DNA of 64,000 nucleotides, from the NCBI GenBank assembly GCA_019722365.1, contig JADFUC010000464.1:558001-622000 (forward strand), written 5' to 3'. This stretch comes from Lithospermum erythrorhizon (taxonomy: Eukaryota; Streptophyta; Magnoliopsida; Boraginales; Boraginaceae). Of this stretch, positions 63,554 through 64,000 are shown in pieces (within the stretch, counting starts at the first letter, position 1; every line of letters begins with the position of its first letter). The notes below the pieces were generated by a model, which saw only the letters and a list, made by a program, of their open reading frames with translations, did not search any database and had not been told where the DNA came from. Both the position numbers and the translations under genes were made by a program.

Positions 63554-63886
63554 ATAAATCAGCCCAAGGCCAACTCATACTGAACTTCTTGATCTAAAGC
63601 CTCTTCCGGTGACTTCACTTGGCAATATATTATAGCTTTTCTGCAACAGCTTCTCTCATTTTAACCCTATTCAAACCCAGGTTTGAAATGTTCTTTAAAC
63701 TTTTTATTTTTTTCCCATGATTCAGAACTTGATTTGTCATAGGATAATCCTGGCAGGCCTTCCATGTGCTTTACCACACAGACAAAAATGTTCTCCAGGG
63801 TTGTTCAAATCAAAGGAACTATATCAGCCGAGCTTGCCATGCTACACTTATCTAAATTAATTCAGCCTGATTGCTTGAAGGTAATT
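63554..63886 (+). pseudogene. DExH14: Broken start of the second helicase cassette
   Basis: The segment to 63680 reads RPTHTELLDLKPLPVTSLGN and, after a TAG at 63633-63635, FSHFNPIQTQ, the usual entry to cassette 2. Its start is one base out of frame with the preceding exon. The next segment (63757-63886) begins FHVLYHTD-like and ends TISAELAML in a different frame; between them the Walker A (GAPTGSGKT in homologues) has lost five bases net and is unrecognisable. The rest of cassette 2 lies beyond the window. Confidence 0.75.
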
Positions 63887-64000
63887 CAACGGAAACGGTT
63901 GCCACCAGGCCTTTCTTCACAGCTGTGGCCTGCGCTATCATTTTAACAGACTTTGTTAAAATCTGACTTCAAGTAGATAGTTTGTCTAATTGTTTAACTT

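Larger units (their letters stand above)
51072..63886 (+). pseudogene. DExH14: Ski2-like tandem-cassette RNA helicase (DExH14/ASCC3-like), disrupted; continues past the window
   Basis: Intact homologues (Arabidopsis DExH14/BRR2C, At5g61140; animal ASCC3) have two helicase cassettes, each with a Sec63 region, over about 2,100 residues; ASCC3 acts on stalled ribosomes and alkylation damage. Here at least 27 exons of that layout can be traced from MLIELPRLTNALRDPFDADQ at 51072. Exons 1-6 and 8-24 splice cleanly. Lesions: in-frame TGA at 54543-54545 with no GT donor before it; a one-base loss and stop at 62195-62197, with about 60 codons of the Sec63 region missing; an out-of-frame exon start near 63563; TAG at 63633-63635; and a net 5-nt loss destroying the second Walker A at 63796-63817. 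I infer a pseudogene or truncated duplicate whose first half is still well kept. Sequencing error is unlikely to explain all five. Confidence 0.8.

Noticed and set aside
54255..63886. Lesions in the helicase as simple assembly errors
   Set aside because: A single indel could be an error, but missing codons, a substitution stop and a lost Walker A together are not explained by base-calling mistakes. Not fully excluded.

Overview
The window is nuclear DNA of a flowering plant, almost certainly a eudicot. It is AT-rich, its genes are split by many GT-AG introns, and its protein families are plant-type: DUF3339, a PSPG-box glycosyltransferase, an X8-domain plasmodesmal protein and VIP4/LEO1. No CRISPR, operon, rRNA or tRNA was seen. 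Exon structures were built by hand from splice signals, reading-frame phase and recalled family similarity; none has been checked against transcripts.

Layout. 1-6.2 kb is repeat-rich: a probable solo LTR at about 1.8-3.8 kb and a degenerate repeat array at about 4.4-5.6 kb. At 6.26 and 7.72 kb are two tandem DUF3339 microprotein genes (+). At 9.07-10.7 kb is a two-exon UDP-glycosyltransferase (-) whose 3' end lies in a 29-bp perfect inverted repeat. 10.7-16.7 kb is a mosaic of MITE-like inverted-repeat elements with one orphan coding-like fragment. At 16.7-18.7 kb is a three-exon gene (-) for the ER membrane protein Asterix. At 22.1-29.1 kb (5' leader to about 31 kb) is a 1,687-codon Gln/Ser/Asn-rich protein (-) of the plant 'dentin sialophosphoprotein-like' family. 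31-37 kb is intergenic with a copia LTR/primer-binding-site relic and a G-rich fold-back element. At 37.1-43.3 kb is VIP4/LEO1 (+; 11 exons, 633 aa), a Paf1-complex subunit. At 44.2-47.9 kb is a GPI-anchored X8 plasmodesmata callose-binding protein (-). From 51.07 kb to the window edge is a Ski2-like tandem-cassette RNA helicase (+; DExH14/ASCC3 type).

Main discovery. The helicase locus looks like a gene decaying from its 3' side. Helicase cassette 1 is open and splices cleanly with all motifs. There is a premature stop and lost splice donor before it, and at least four further lesions downstream: loss of part of the first Sec63 region, a frame error, a TAG, and a small deletion that removes the Walker A of cassette 2.

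Gene order. From memory, Asterix, DSPP-like, PDCB, helicase and VIP4 have Arabidopsis counterparts in two chromosome-5 neighbourhoods (around At5g07940-At5g08000 and At5g61130-At5g61150). The window may therefore keep a block that Arabidopsis holds in two duplicated, partly deleted copies. The genes are not a pathway: they serve transcription elongation (VIP4), RNA remodelling (helicase), ER membrane-protein folding (Asterix), plasmodesmal callose (PDCB) and small-molecule glycosylation (UGT).
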